Position numbers and translations under genes: made by a program. Shown here one piece after another: positions 53,238 to 61,437 of a stretch of DNA of 64,000 bases. Location: contig CAZIGG010000001.1 of the NCBI GenBank assembly GCA_964538575.1, positions 1 to 64,000 of the forward strand, given 5' to 3'. This stretch comes from UBA2336 sp964538575 (lineage in GTDB: Bacteria; Bacteroidota; Bacteroidia; Cytophagales; Cyclobacteriaceae). Below the pieces are notes generated by a model, which was not told the origin of the DNA, made no database searches, and was given only the letters and a program-made list of their open reading frames with translations. Numbering within the stretch: the stretch's first letter is position 1; the number at the start of each line of letters is the position of its first letter.

Positions 53238-53269
53238 TTGCTGGTTTTTTAATTGAATTTATATATTTG
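53238..53269 (+). promoter_or_regulatory. Predicted promoter of the TonB receptor operon
   Basis: TTG (53238-53240), a 21-base spacer and TATATTTG (53262-53269), an exact Bacteroidota -7 element 16 bases before the ATG at 53286. The -7 element overlaps the left arm of the palindrome at 53265-53285. Confidence 0.75.
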
Positions 53270-53285
53270 CAACATTGTTGCAAAT
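53265..53285. promoter_or_regulatory. Perfect 21-base palindromic operator at the receptor promoter
   Basis: ATTTGCAAC-ATT-GTTGCAAAT: two perfect 9-base arms around a 3-base centre. It overlaps the -7 element and ends immediately before the ATG at 53286. Size and placement fit a dimeric repressor of the Fur/Zur type. The sequence is not a classical Fur box, and I infer a Zur-like or other metal repressor site. I noticed no second copy elsewhere in the window. Confidence 0.75.
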
Positions 53286-55658
53286 ATGGTGCGTGTTTTA
53301 ATTGCTGTTCTTTTTCTAGTCTGTAGCGTGCCGGCCTTGTATGGACAGAACTGCAACCTGGTTCTCAGCGGTATTGTTCAGGAAAAAGACGGTAACGTGC
53401 TGCCGGGTGCAACACTGCTTCTTTCCGATAAAACTACAGTCACTTCCGCAGATGGAAGATTTGAATTGCGTGGGCTTTGCCCCGGTCATGTTACGTTAAC
53501 CGTCCGGTACATTGGTTACAACGAATCTCATGTTGAGATAAGTCTCATCGATAATAAGCAGCTTGTTGTTACCCTGATCCCTTCTGAAACTGCATTGGAC
53601 GCTGTTGAGATCAGCGAAAACATAACACGTTCAGGCCTTACCAACGCAACCTATGGCTTGTCGAAAGAAGAGCTTGAACATTTCAGCGGAAAGTCGCTGG
53701 GTGAAGCGTTAAAACGTGTACCGGGTGTCAGCGCCCTGCAAACCGGCCCGGCAATTTTTAAACCTGTTATAGACGGATTGCACAGTCAGCGCATTCTCAT
53801 TCTTAACAATGGCATCCGGCAGGAAGGCCAGCAATGGGGTGTTGAGCATGCCCCGGAGATCGATCCGTTTATCGCATCGGAAATACGGGTTGTTAAAGGT
53901 TCGGAAGCTGTACGATACGGCTCTGATGCCATTGGCGGTGTGATAATTGTTGATACACCTCCCATGCACCAGGCGCAAAAGTTTGGCGGTGAATTAAACG
54001 CTGGAATTTTTTCCAACAACCGGATGGGTGTTTTCTCAGGCTTGCTGGAAGGCGGCTTCAAAAAATTTGAAAACACCAGTTGGCGCATACAAAGCTCGGT
54101 TAAAAAGGGTGGTGATTATTCCGCGCCTGATTATGTGCTGTCCAATACGGGAGTTGAAGAATTAAATTTTTCAGGCGCCCTGGGATGGAAAGAGGATGAT
54201 CGCGGAGCAGAAGTTTACTTCAGCAGCTTTAATACAGAAATTGGAATACTGCGTGCCGCGCATACCGGCAGTCTGGACGATCTCGACAGCGCTATTCGCA
54301 ACGAGCGGCCTTTGTATATTGAAGACTTTACCTATGCTATTAACCCTCCGAGTCAAAAAATTAATCATCAGTTACTGAAAGTAAGCGCCTTTAAAAAAAT
54401 CTCCGGGGTTGGAACGCTGAACTTCTTATATGGCTGGCAATTAAATCAGCGTAAAGAATTTGACATCCGGAGACAATCGCAAGAAGGTAAGCCTGCATTG
54501 TCTCTTAATTTATTCAGCAATGTGCTGGATGTTTTTCTTAATCATACGCTTGCCGGAATGGAGGGAAGCATTGGCGTTAATGGAACCTATAAAGACAATT
54601 CGAATGTGCCGGGTACAGATATTCGCCCGTTGATCCCGAATTATAAACAGTTCAACGGGGGGCTGTTCCTGATCGAAAAATTCAGAAAGAACAAGTGGCT
54701 GCTGGAGGGCGGGGCAAGATTTGATTATCAATATTTGCAAGTACTCACATTCATCAATAACCAGGATCTCGTTAAGCCAGAATTCAACTTCCTCTACGTT
54801 TCCGGTTCACTCGGAGCTTCCTATTACATAAATGAGTTTGCGCGGATAACTTCTCATGCCGGGGTATCCATGCGGCCTCCTCATGTAAGTGAGCTGTACA
54901 GTGAAGGGCTTCATCACGGCACGGCTGCCATCGAGCGTGGATTGATGAACCAGGATGGGTTCCAAACCGATCAATCGCTTATCCGAAATGAGGTTTCAAC
55001 CAAATTCACCAACGGCTTCCAGCTTATCCGGAAAACATTTTCGCTCGAGATTTCGGCATACGTTAATCACATTTCAAACTATGTGTTTCTAAAACCGGTA
55101 AGCACAGCGTTAACCATTCGCGGATATTTCCCGGTATTTGATTACGCCCAGACGGAAGCGATTTTAACCGGGATTGACGGACTTATACACTGGGATGTGA
55201 GCAAACACGTTGAATATGCGGGTACATTTGCGTACCTGTATGCAAAAGATGTCACCCACAATGATGTGCTTACATTTATTCCTCCCGCACAGATGGAGCA
55301 TGCCGTAACCTGGCATCTGCTTACAAAAAGGAAGCGGGATTTTTTCTTTACGGTAAGCATGCCGGTTGCTTTTAAGCAAACCCGGGCGCCCATAACCGTT
55401 TACCCGGGTGATGTACACGAATATGAAGGCAGTAAGGTTTTTGATTTCGCACCCGCACCTGACGGCTATGTTTTGCTAAACACGGAGGCTGGAATCAAGT
55501 TCCCGTTAAAAGATCACACGCTTTCGGTTTCGCTGGGGGGCGAGAACTTACTCAATACTTCATACCGGGTGTACATGAACCGGCTGCGTTATTTTGCCGA
55601 TGAGCCCGGCACAAATTTTATGCTGCGCGTAAAATACAATTTCCACAGTGACGAATAA
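53286..55658 (+). CDS. TonB-dependent outer-membrane receptor, possibly for metal (zinc) uptake
   Basis: Outer-membrane active-transport receptor of 790 residues from the ATG at 53286, which follows the palindrome and gives a proper signal peptide (VRVLIAVLFLVCSVPALYG). Order: carboxypeptidase regulatory-like domain (about 20-100; SGIVQEKDGNVLPGATLLL), plug (about 115-220; LKRVPGVSALQTG, IRVVKGSEAVRYGSDAIGGV) and a 22-strand barrel. The barrel segment RPPHVSELYSEGLHHGTAAI resembles a region of ZnuD-type zinc receptors. The downstream lipoprotein and the palindrome support metal uptake; zinc is an inference. A TTG at 53253 would start inside the promoter. Confidence 0.88.
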   Translation: MVRVLIAVLFLVCSVPALYGQNCNLVLSGIVQEKDGNVLPGATLLLSDKTTVTSADGRFELRGLCPGHVTLTVRYIGYNESHVEISLIDNKQLVVTLIPSETALDAVEISENITRSGLTNATYGLSKEELEHFSGKSLGEALKRVPGVSALQTGPAIFKPVIDGLHSQRILILNNGIRQEGQQWGVEHAPEIDPFIASEIRVVKGSEAVRYGSDAIGGVIIVDTPPMHQAQKFGGELNAGIFSNNRMGVFSGLLEGGFKKFENTSWRIQSSVKKGGDYSAPDYVLSNTGVEELNFSGALGWKEDDRGAEVYFSSFNTEIGILRAAHTGSLDDLDSAIRNERPLYIEDFTYAINPPSQKINHQLLKVSAFKKISGVGTLNFLYGWQLNQRKEFDIRRQSQEGKPALSLNLFSNVLDVFLNHTLAGMEGSIGVNGTYKDNSNVPGTDIRPLIPNYKQFNGGLFLIEKFRKNKWLLEGGARFDYQYLQVLTFINNQDLVKPEFNFLYVSGSLGASYYINEFARITSHAGVSMRPPHVSELYSEGLHHGTAAIERGLMNQDGFQTDQSLIRNEVSTKFTNGFQLIRKTFSLEISAYVNHISNYVFLKPVSTALTIRGYFPVFDYAQTEAILTGIDGLIHWDVSKHVEYAGTFAYLYAKDVTHNDVLTFIPPAQMEHAVTWHLLTKRKRDFFFTVSMPVAFKQTRAPITVYPGDVHEYEGSKVFDFAPAPDGYVLLNTEAGIKFPLKDHTLSVSLGGENLLNTSYRVYMNRLRYFADEPGTNFMLRVKYNFHSDE

Positions 55659-55678
55659 GACCGTACTTTTAACTGAAC

Positions 55679-56272
55679 ATGACAATGAAAAATCAAACTT
55701 TACTTTGCACGCTAAACAGGTTTAGCCTGTCCTTATCTGTTATTTCAGCCTTGCTTTTTGCGGGTTGCAGTGACGACCCTCAGGCTACAAATGAGGAAGA
55801 GGTAATCACAACATTTATTGTTACCCTGATACCGGCTGTTAACCCAACGCCCGCAGCAGGTGATACCATCAGGCTTAGCTGGGATGACACCAACCTCGAT
55901 GCAATTGTTGATGCCAGCGAAGTGATCACAAGCGGCCCCTTACGCGTAAATGAAAAATACAACGCCTCTATTCAACTCCTTAACAAAAGTGTCGATCCGG
56001 AGATTGACATTAGTGAAGAGGTTAAAGAGGAGGATGAGGAACATATTTTTTGTTTTACCGTTACGAATGTGAAGATCTCAATAACAAATCCGGATAAAGA
56101 TAAACACGGATTGCCGGTAGGGTTGACATCCACCTGGACAACCACAACGGCCAGTATCGGAACGGTAACCATAATTCTGCGGCATCAGCCCGGAGTTAAA
56201 ACAGGAGATTGCCCCGGGGCGGGCGAAACCGATGCCAGTATTACATTTAATGTTGAAGTTGCAAACCCTTAA
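55679..56272 (+). CDS. Lipoprotein partner of the TonB receptor
   Basis: 197-residue lipoprotein (SLSVISALLFAGCSDD, Cys in LLFAGC). The mature part is beta-rich, with an acidic centre EEVKEEDEEH and the pattern GLPVGLTSTWTTTTASIGTV, then TIILRHQPGVKTG. It matches a group of Bacteroidota lipoproteins often labelled type 1 periplasmic binding fold that follow TonB receptors. The acidic/His cluster could bind a metal. It starts 20 bases after the receptor and is probably cotranscribed. The role as surface or periplasmic metal-binding partner is inferred. Confidence 0.72.
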   Translation: MTMKNQTLLCTLNRFSLSLSVISALLFAGCSDDPQATNEEEVITTFIVTLIPAVNPTPAAGDTIRLSWDDTNLDAIVDASEVITSGPLRVNEKYNASIQLLNKSVDPEIDISEEVKEEDEEHIFCFTVTNVKISITNPDKDKHGLPVGLTSTWTTTTASIGTVTIILRHQPGVKTGDCPGAGETDASITFNVEVANP

Positions 56273-56282
56273 CAGCGTTTTT

Positions 56283-57026
56283 CTATAATTCCTTTTTTAC
56301 CAGGAATTGCCCGAGGTCTTTCAGGTTAAGAATGCCTTCGTAGTAGGCTTTACCAAAGATCACGGCAAATACGCCCATATCGTTCAGGCGCTTGATGTCG
56401 TCAACACCGCGAATGCCTCCGCTGGCCAGCACGCAAATTTCCGGGAACTTGTCGATAATGTTCTTGTAAAATTCAAAGGCGGGGCCTTCCAGCACACCAT
56501 CGCGCGATACGTCTGTACTTTTAACATACTTCAATCCGCGGGAGTAAAAATACTCAAGGTGTTCGAACAACGTAAGTTCGGATTTACTTTGCCAGCCGCG
56601 AAACAAAAGATTCATTGACTTCATGTCCGTCACGTCCGCACCAAGCGTAATTTTTTCCCGGCCATAGGAGACAATCCACGAAGCAAAGAGTTCAGCGTTT
56701 GTTACGGCAATGCTCGATGCTGTTATAAAATCGGCTCCCGATTCATAGGCCTTGCTAATGTCGCCATCGTTGGAGATACCGCCCGTAAAATCAATTTTCA
56801 AGTCTGTATGTCCGGCAATCGCCTCAACAACGTGATAATTAACCGGACTTCCGCGTTCTGCGCCATCCAAATCCACGAGATGGATTACATCGATGCCGTG
56901 GTCTTCAAAACGCTTAGCCAGGTCCAGCGGGTTTTCATCATACGCTTTTTCGCTGGTGGGGTCACCTTTGCGCATTTTAACAACTCTGCCCTTGCGGATG
57001 GCTATGGATGGAATTACCTGTATCAT
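56283..57026 (-). CDS. HisA-like TIM-barrel protein lacking the first catalytic Asp
   Basis: 247 residues similar to phosphoribosylformimino-AICAR-phosphate isomerase (HisA). The two phosphate loops remain (TGGISNDGDI and ASGGIRGVDDI ... FGKAYYEG), as do LVDLDGAERG, LGADVTDM and STDVSRDG. At the N-terminus, where HisA has IPA(I/L)D with the general acid/base Asp, this protein has IPSIAIRKG. No his genes are adjacent. It may act on another phosphoribosyl compound or have lost activity. I chose the ATG at 57026, which fits HisA; the frame to 57128 adds 34 unrelated residues. Confidence 0.78.
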   Translation of the reverse strand: MIQVIPSIAIRKGRVVKMRKGDPTSEKAYDENPLDLAKRFEDHGIDVIHLVDLDGAERGSPVNYHVVEAIAGHTDLKIDFTGGISNDGDISKAYESGADFITASSIAVTNAELFASWIVSYGREKITLGADVTDMKSMNLLFRGWQSKSELTLFEHLEYFYSRGLKYVKSTDVSRDGVLEGPAFEFYKNIIDKFPEICVLASGGIRGVDDIKRLNDMGVFAVIFGKAYYEGILNLKDLGQFLVKKEL

Positions 57027-57171
57027 TTCACTCGTTCGGATCGCTAAAATACCACAACCCGCTGAAACATCATCAGTTTTTCTGAATTTACTGTCGCCAG
57101 GCGGCAGGACTTTTGCAAAGCAGCACATAAAATATCCTTACCTTTAACTACCACGTGAAAACAGAAAACGT

Positions 57172-58761
57172 ATGAATCGACTGAGCGTAATCGTTTGTTT
57201 ACTGCTGATTTCTCAAACAGCTTTTTCACAGGCCAAAATCCGCAGGCTACCAAACTCGATTAATAATCCGGCTATAAATGTTTTTGCCCCGTTCATCAGC
57301 CTGGACGGTTCATCGATACTGTTCACCTCGGACTACGCGAATGATAATGGGGCGCTCGTGTATTACAGCCAGCGGGAGAGTGGCGATTGGAAACAGCCTG
57401 TTGAACTTCCCAAACATCTCAATACAAAGTTAAATCTACTCAAGGGCTATTCGTTAAGTCCGGATGGCAAAACGCTTTACATTACATCCGCAAAATCAGG
57501 CGGAGTAGGAGGGTTCGATATTTGGGCCAGTGAACGTACAGGCACTACGTGGTCACCGCTTAAGAATCTTTTTCTTCCCATAAACACCCGGGGAAATGAG
57601 GGGTGCGCGACTTTCACCCCGGATGGTAACACAATCTACTTTATGCGTTGCGATAAGATGGATATGGAGAAGGCCGACAAGTGTAAAATATTTATGGCTG
57701 CAAAAAAGCCAGGCACTGAACAATGGGGCGAACCTGTTGAGCTTCCGGCAAACATCAACACCGGTAATTCACAAACGCCACGCATTGCCGCGGATGGTGA
57801 AACACTGATTTTCTCATCCGACAAAATAACGCCCAATAAAGGCGGAATGGATTTGTATGTTACCAAACTTAAGGATGGAGCCTGGTCTGACCCCTTACCG
57901 ATTGATGCCGCGAATACACAAAAAGACGACCAGTACATAAGCATGCAGGCGAACGGACGATATGTTTTAAAAGAAGCGCCCGGAAAATATAAAAGTGAAA
58001 TAGTGGAGTATCTTCTGCCGGACGACCTGCGCCCCAGGGGAATAATGAGGGTTGAAGGATTTATTAAAGATGCTGGCGGCAAGGCCACACCGGCATACCT
58101 TTCCGTATTTGATCTTTATAATAACAAGCGCATTCTTAGTGCCCGGCCGGAAAGTGACGGCTCATTCTTCTTTTATTTATTAGAAGGTAATGCATATGAA
58201 CTGTCTATCGATCATGAGCAGGGAACCTATACGTATTTCTCAAAACAATACGACCTGATGCACGATGATGCACTGCGAACCGATAAGATCAATGTTGTGC
58301 TGAAACCTGTTGCAGCCGGAGATGAGCTTGTACTGGATGGCCTTCGCTTCATACCGAATAAGCTCGAACTCGATAATAATGCAGAGTCGGAATTGAGAAG
58401 ACTTACCCGCCTGATGAAAAACACACCGTTTGATTTTGAATTACAAGTATTGTTATCCGGATACCTGGAGGATTCCGTTCAAACATCACCCGGCCTGACT
58501 GAAGTTATTGTTGATTCAACCCATGTTGTGCTGCAAAAGGTTGACTCGCTTGGTCAGCTTTCAACCCAGGATAGCCTGATCGTTAAAACCCGGTATCATA
58601 ACGATCGAACGCAAAAAGAAGCAAACGTTATTATTGATAAGCTGGTAGCTTCGGGCATTGACCCCGGCCGACTAACAATGTTTGTTAATGCCCGGCAGGA
58701 AGACATTATTGAAAACCGGAAAACCGTGATTAAGATCATTGCCCGGCCAAAGCGCAACTAA
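57172..58761 (+). CDS. PD40 beta-propeller / OmpA-like protein (PorE-like architecture)
   Basis: 529-residue exported protein (signal peptide MNRLSVIVCLLLISQTAFS). PD40/WD40-like propeller repeats span about 35-270 (SLDGSSILFTSDY, SPDGKTLYITSAKSGG, TPDGNTIYFMRCD, ADGETLIFSSDK). A carboxypeptidase-regulatory-like domain follows (about 290-370), then an OmpA-like C-terminus (about 385-525; YHNDRTQKEANVIIDKL, NRKTVIKI). The OmpA part contains an insert of about 45 residues (440-485). The order matches PorE of the type IX secretion system minus its N-terminal TPR region. Peptidoglycan anchoring is likely; a secretion role is inferred. Confidence 0.8.
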   Translation: MNRLSVIVCLLLISQTAFSQAKIRRLPNSINNPAINVFAPFISLDGSSILFTSDYANDNGALVYYSQRESGDWKQPVELPKHLNTKLNLLKGYSLSPDGKTLYITSAKSGGVGGFDIWASERTGTTWSPLKNLFLPINTRGNEGCATFTPDGNTIYFMRCDKMDMEKADKCKIFMAAKKPGTEQWGEPVELPANINTGNSQTPRIAADGETLIFSSDKITPNKGGMDLYVTKLKDGAWSDPLPIDAANTQKDDQYISMQANGRYVLKEAPGKYKSEIVEYLLPDDLRPRGIMRVEGFIKDAGGKATPAYLSVFDLYNNKRILSARPESDGSFFFYLLEGNAYELSIDHEQGTYTYFSKQYDLMHDDALRTDKINVVLKPVAAGDELVLDGLRFIPNKLELDNNAESELRRLTRLMKNTPFDFELQVLLSGYLEDSVQTSPGLTEVIVDSTHVVLQKVDSLGQLSTQDSLIVKTRYHNDRTQKEANVIIDKLVASGIDPGRLTMFVNARQEDIIENRKTVIKIIARPKRN

Positions 58762-59309
58762 TGCGAGAAGGGAACGGCAACAACGGTGTTGTCCCACAAC
58801 AAAACCATTTCGGTTTGTTCGCCCACTTTTTCGAATACAATGGTGAACTGTTCAAAGATCCGGTCTTGTATCACAGCATGAACAGGAACGCTTAAAACAT
58901 CAAGCGAAGGATTTCGGTCGGCCTCACCTTTGTGGTTGATGCCCCACTGCCCATGCTGAGAATTAAAAATAACAGTCCATACAGTACTGTCCGGGATAGT
59001 CCACAATGTATACTTACCGGGAGCAAGGGTTTCCCCTTCAATTATAATGGACTTATTGGTTTCAAATGTCGTTGCTTCGTTGGCTCCGGTTCGCCAAACC
59101 TTGCCGTAGGGCACAAGCTCACCAAAGATTTTGCGGCCTCTTTTTGAAGGACGGTTATACAATACTTTTAATTTGAGATTGCCTTCGGAATAGCTCACCT
59201 CTTCTTCCGGACTTAGCGATTTTTCATTTCTGCGTTGAATGCGTTGAACCAGCAGAAGCACCGCAATCAGGGCTACACCTACAGCCAAAAAGACTAAAAA
59301 ACGTTTCAT
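58758..59309 (-). CDS. DUF2911 membrane-anchored protein
   Basis: 183 residues with one N-terminal membrane segment (about 4-22) and a DUF2911 domain: YNRPSKRGRKIFGELVPYGKVWRTGANEATTF, read in pieces as RPSKRGRKIFG and GKVWRTGANEATTF, then LAPGKYTLWTIP and WTVIFNSQHGQWG. The family is common in Bacteroidota and has no known function. The stop overlaps the convergent PD40/OmpA gene by four bases. Confidence 0.88.
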   Translation of the reverse strand: MKRFLVFLAVGVALIAVLLLVQRIQRRNEKSLSPEEEVSYSEGNLKLKVLYNRPSKRGRKIFGELVPYGKVWRTGANEATTFETNKSIIIEGETLAPGKYTLWTIPDSTVWTVIFNSQHGQWGINHKGEADRNPSLDVLSVPVHAVIQDRIFEQFTIVFEKVGEQTEMVLLWDNTVVAVPFSH

Positions 59310-59401
59310 TGCTCGCTTCTAAATTCTGGTTTACTCCTTCAACAGAACGCAAAACATACGATAATTTCGAATGTTTTCTATAGAAAGTAGCGGAATCGTC
59401 C

Positions 59402-59409
59402 TATTTTTG
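59402..59409 (+). promoter_or_regulatory. Predicted -7 element before the small membrane protein
   Basis: TATTTTTG, an exact TAnnTTTG match, 20 bases before the ATG at 59430. Confidence 0.55.
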
Positions 59410-59429
59410 GCATTCTAACGCTACCGCTT

Positions 59430-59552
59430 ATGTTCGATGCATCCTGGACTCCATTTTACGTGGTAATTGCCCTGTTTGTTTTGGCGATTGTTTCACCGTG
59501 GATTTTCCCCAATAAAATGGTCAGCAAAAACAAGCACGATAACAAGTTTTAA
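59430..59552 (+). CDS. Forty-residue single-span membrane protein
   Basis: Very short ORF of 40 residues. An N-terminal FDASWTPFY is followed by one hydrophobic segment (VVIALFVLAIVSPWIF) and a basic tail NKMVSKNKHDNKF. The spacing from a consensus -7 element and the clean membrane-peptide layout support a real gene. Its stop lies 19 bases before the LOG-protein start, so the two are probably cotranscribed. No family recognised. Confidence 0.6.
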   Translation: MFDASWTPFYVVIALFVLAIVSPWIFPNKMVSKNKHDNKF

Positions 59553-59571
59553 ACCGGCTTTTAGCCCCCAC

Positions 59572-60105
59572 ATGAACATCTGCGTTTTTTGTGGATCTTC
59601 TTCCGGAAACAATCCCATTTATGCCCGTGCTGCAAAGGAGCTTGGCTACAGGCTTGCAAAGGGTAAGCACACATTAATTTATGGAGGCGGCAACGTTGGC
59701 CTGATGGGCATAGTTGCCGATGCCGTGCTTGAAAATAACGGGGAAGTGATCGGCATTATCCCGAAATTTTTAATGGACCGGGAAGTGGGGCATGCGGGCC
59801 TTACCTCGCTTGAGGTTGTAACCAGCATGCATGAGCGGAAAAAAAGAATGGCCGATCTTTCTGATGCATTTGTTGCCATTCCTGGCGGCTGGGGAACACT
59901 CGAAGAACTTGCTGAAATTCTAACCTGGAAACAGCTTGGATTACTGACACAGCCTGTTGCGGTGCTTAATATTAACGGGTTCTTTGACCCCCTGCTGGCA
60001 CAAATGAAATCTATGGTGGATGAAGGGTTTCTTCACGAAGAAAATTTCAAATCAATCAAAAGCAGCGATTCCCCGGCAGAAATGTTATCTGCGTTAATAC
60101 CGTAA
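59572..60105 (+). CDS. LOG-family nucleotide 5'-monophosphate phosphoribohydrolase (TIGR00730)
   Basis: Rossmann-like protein of 178 residues in the LOG/TIGR00730 family, which cleaves nucleoside monophosphates (cytokinin riboside phosphates in plants and some bacteria) at the base-ribose bond. ICVFCGSSSGNNP, YGGGNVGLMG and the signature PGGWGTLEELAEILTW are present. The ATG at 59572 gives the canonical N-terminus; a frame opening at 59467 runs through the small membrane protein gene and is rejected. Confidence 0.92.
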   Translation: MNICVFCGSSSGNNPIYARAAKELGYRLAKGKHTLIYGGGNVGLMGIVADAVLENNGEVIGIIPKFLMDREVGHAGLTSLEVVTSMHERKKRMADLSDAFVAIPGGWGTLEELAEILTWKQLGLLTQPVAVLNINGFFDPLLAQMKSMVDEGFLHEENFKSIKSSDSPAEMLSALIP

Positions 60106-60127
60106 CCGGGGGTATACTTCTTTACGT

Positions 60128-60135
60128 TAAATTTG
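60128..60135 (+). promoter_or_regulatory. Predicted -7 element before the aspartyl protease
   Basis: TAAATTTG, an exact TAnnTTTG match, 22 bases before the ATG at 60158. Confidence 0.55.
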
Positions 60136-60157
60136 TTTTAACTTGAAGTGGACTACC

Positions 60158-61402
60158 ATGAGAAATCTGCTGCTTGTTTTCCTTGTTTTTTCTCTTGCAA
60201 CGGCTCAGGCTCAAACGTTAGGGTTTACCTTTCCTGAAGGCCGGAAGCGGGCAGATATTCCCATTCAGATTCATAATAATCTCGTTGTTGTATCGGTGAT
60301 CATTAACGGAACGCTTCCGCTGAAATTCATTGTCGATACCGGAGTGCGCACCGCTATCCTGACGCAGAAAATGTTTTCTGATATTCTAGAATTAAAGTAC
60401 ACCAGAAAGTATACAATAGCCGGGCCCGGAGGAAACAAACTGGTTGATGCATATATTACAAACAACGTTTCGATATCCATGCCCGGATTAAATGGTATGC
60501 CCGGCATTGAGGGCAGGGGTCATACGCTCTTGGTGCTCGATCAGGATTTATTAGAATTACGAAATTACCTGGGTGTAGATGTTCATGGCATTCTTGGCTA
60601 TGAGCTTTTCAGCAGGTTTGTCATCCGGATTGATTATAAAAAGAAAGTTATGACGCTGTACACTCCGGAAAAATTCCGGCCCGGAAGAAAGTATCAGGAG
60701 CTGCCCATGGTAATAGAAGATACAAAGCCTTTTATTCTTACTCCCCTTAACATCGATCCTGACAATATTCTTACCGCAAAGCTTTTGGTTGATACCGGAG
60801 CAAGCCACAGCCTGATGCTGGAACCAACTTCCGATAAGCGGATTGTTGTTCCTCAAAACAGAGTAAGCACGGTATTGGGAAGAGCGATCGGTGGGGTGAT
60901 TACCGGAAAGACCGGCAGAATTGAATCCGTTGAGTTCGGAAAATTTACCTTGCAAAAGGTGATCACCAATTTTCCTGATTCCAACAGTTACCTCGATACG
61001 CTGAAGCATGCAATTACGTTTCGCAATGGTTCTGTGGGCGGTGAAATTTTAAGTCGATTCACCGTAGTTTTTAATTTCCCGCATGGAAAGCTGTACTTAA
61101 AGAAAAATGCAGACTTTAAAAAGTCTTTCTTTCTTAACCTGAGCGGGCTTGAAATGAAAGCGAAGGGATCCAGGCTTGATGTTTACGAGGTGATGGACGT
61201 CCGTGATCTGTCACCGGCCATGCAAGCGGGTATTTTACAGGGCGACCTGATCATTTCTGTTAATGGCCTGTTAACAAAGGACCTGAAACTCCATCAGCTC
61301 AATGCGTTGCTTAATTCCTCTCCCGGTAAGAAGGTCCGTGTTGAAATTGAACGGAACAAGGTCAGGCAAAGGTTAGAGTTCAGGCTCGAAAGTCAGATTT
61401 AA
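60158..61402 (+). CDS. Retropepsin-like aspartyl protease with PDZ domain
   Basis: 414-residue exported protein (signal peptide RNLLLVFLVFSLATAQA). Two aspartyl-protease halves carry DTG triads: FIVDTGVRT (Asp60) and LLVDTGASHS (Asp212). It can therefore form a pepsin-like site within one chain. A PDZ domain closes the protein (about 325-410; MQAGILQGDLIISVNGLL). Similar proteins are common in Bacteroidota, with unknown substrates. I prefer the ATG at 60158 to the TTG at 60143. Confidence 0.88.
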   Translation: MRNLLLVFLVFSLATAQAQTLGFTFPEGRKRADIPIQIHNNLVVVSVIINGTLPLKFIVDTGVRTAILTQKMFSDILELKYTRKYTIAGPGGNKLVDAYITNNVSISMPGLNGMPGIEGRGHTLLVLDQDLLELRNYLGVDVHGILGYELFSRFVIRIDYKKKVMTLYTPEKFRPGRKYQELPMVIEDTKPFILTPLNIDPDNILTAKLLVDTGASHSLMLEPTSDKRIVVPQNRVSTVLGRAIGGVITGKTGRIESVEFGKFTLQKVITNFPDSNSYLDTLKHAITFRNGSVGGEILSRFTVVFNFPHGKLYLKKNADFKKSFFLNLSGLEMKAKGSRLDVYEVMDVRDLSPAMQAGILQGDLIISVNGLLTKDLKLHQLNALLNSSPGKKVRVEIERNKVRQRLEFRLESQI

Positions 61403-61437
61403 CCGCATCTTTCACTAAGATTTATTAGTTTCCATAA

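Noticed and set aside
57027..57128. 34-residue N-terminal extension of the HisA-like protein
   Set aside because: The extension has no similarity to HisA, and the ATG at 57026 aligns with the normal start.
59467..59571. N-terminal extension of the LOG protein
   Set aside because: It reads through the 40-residue membrane protein gene in another frame, and the LOG family starts at ICVFCGSSSG.
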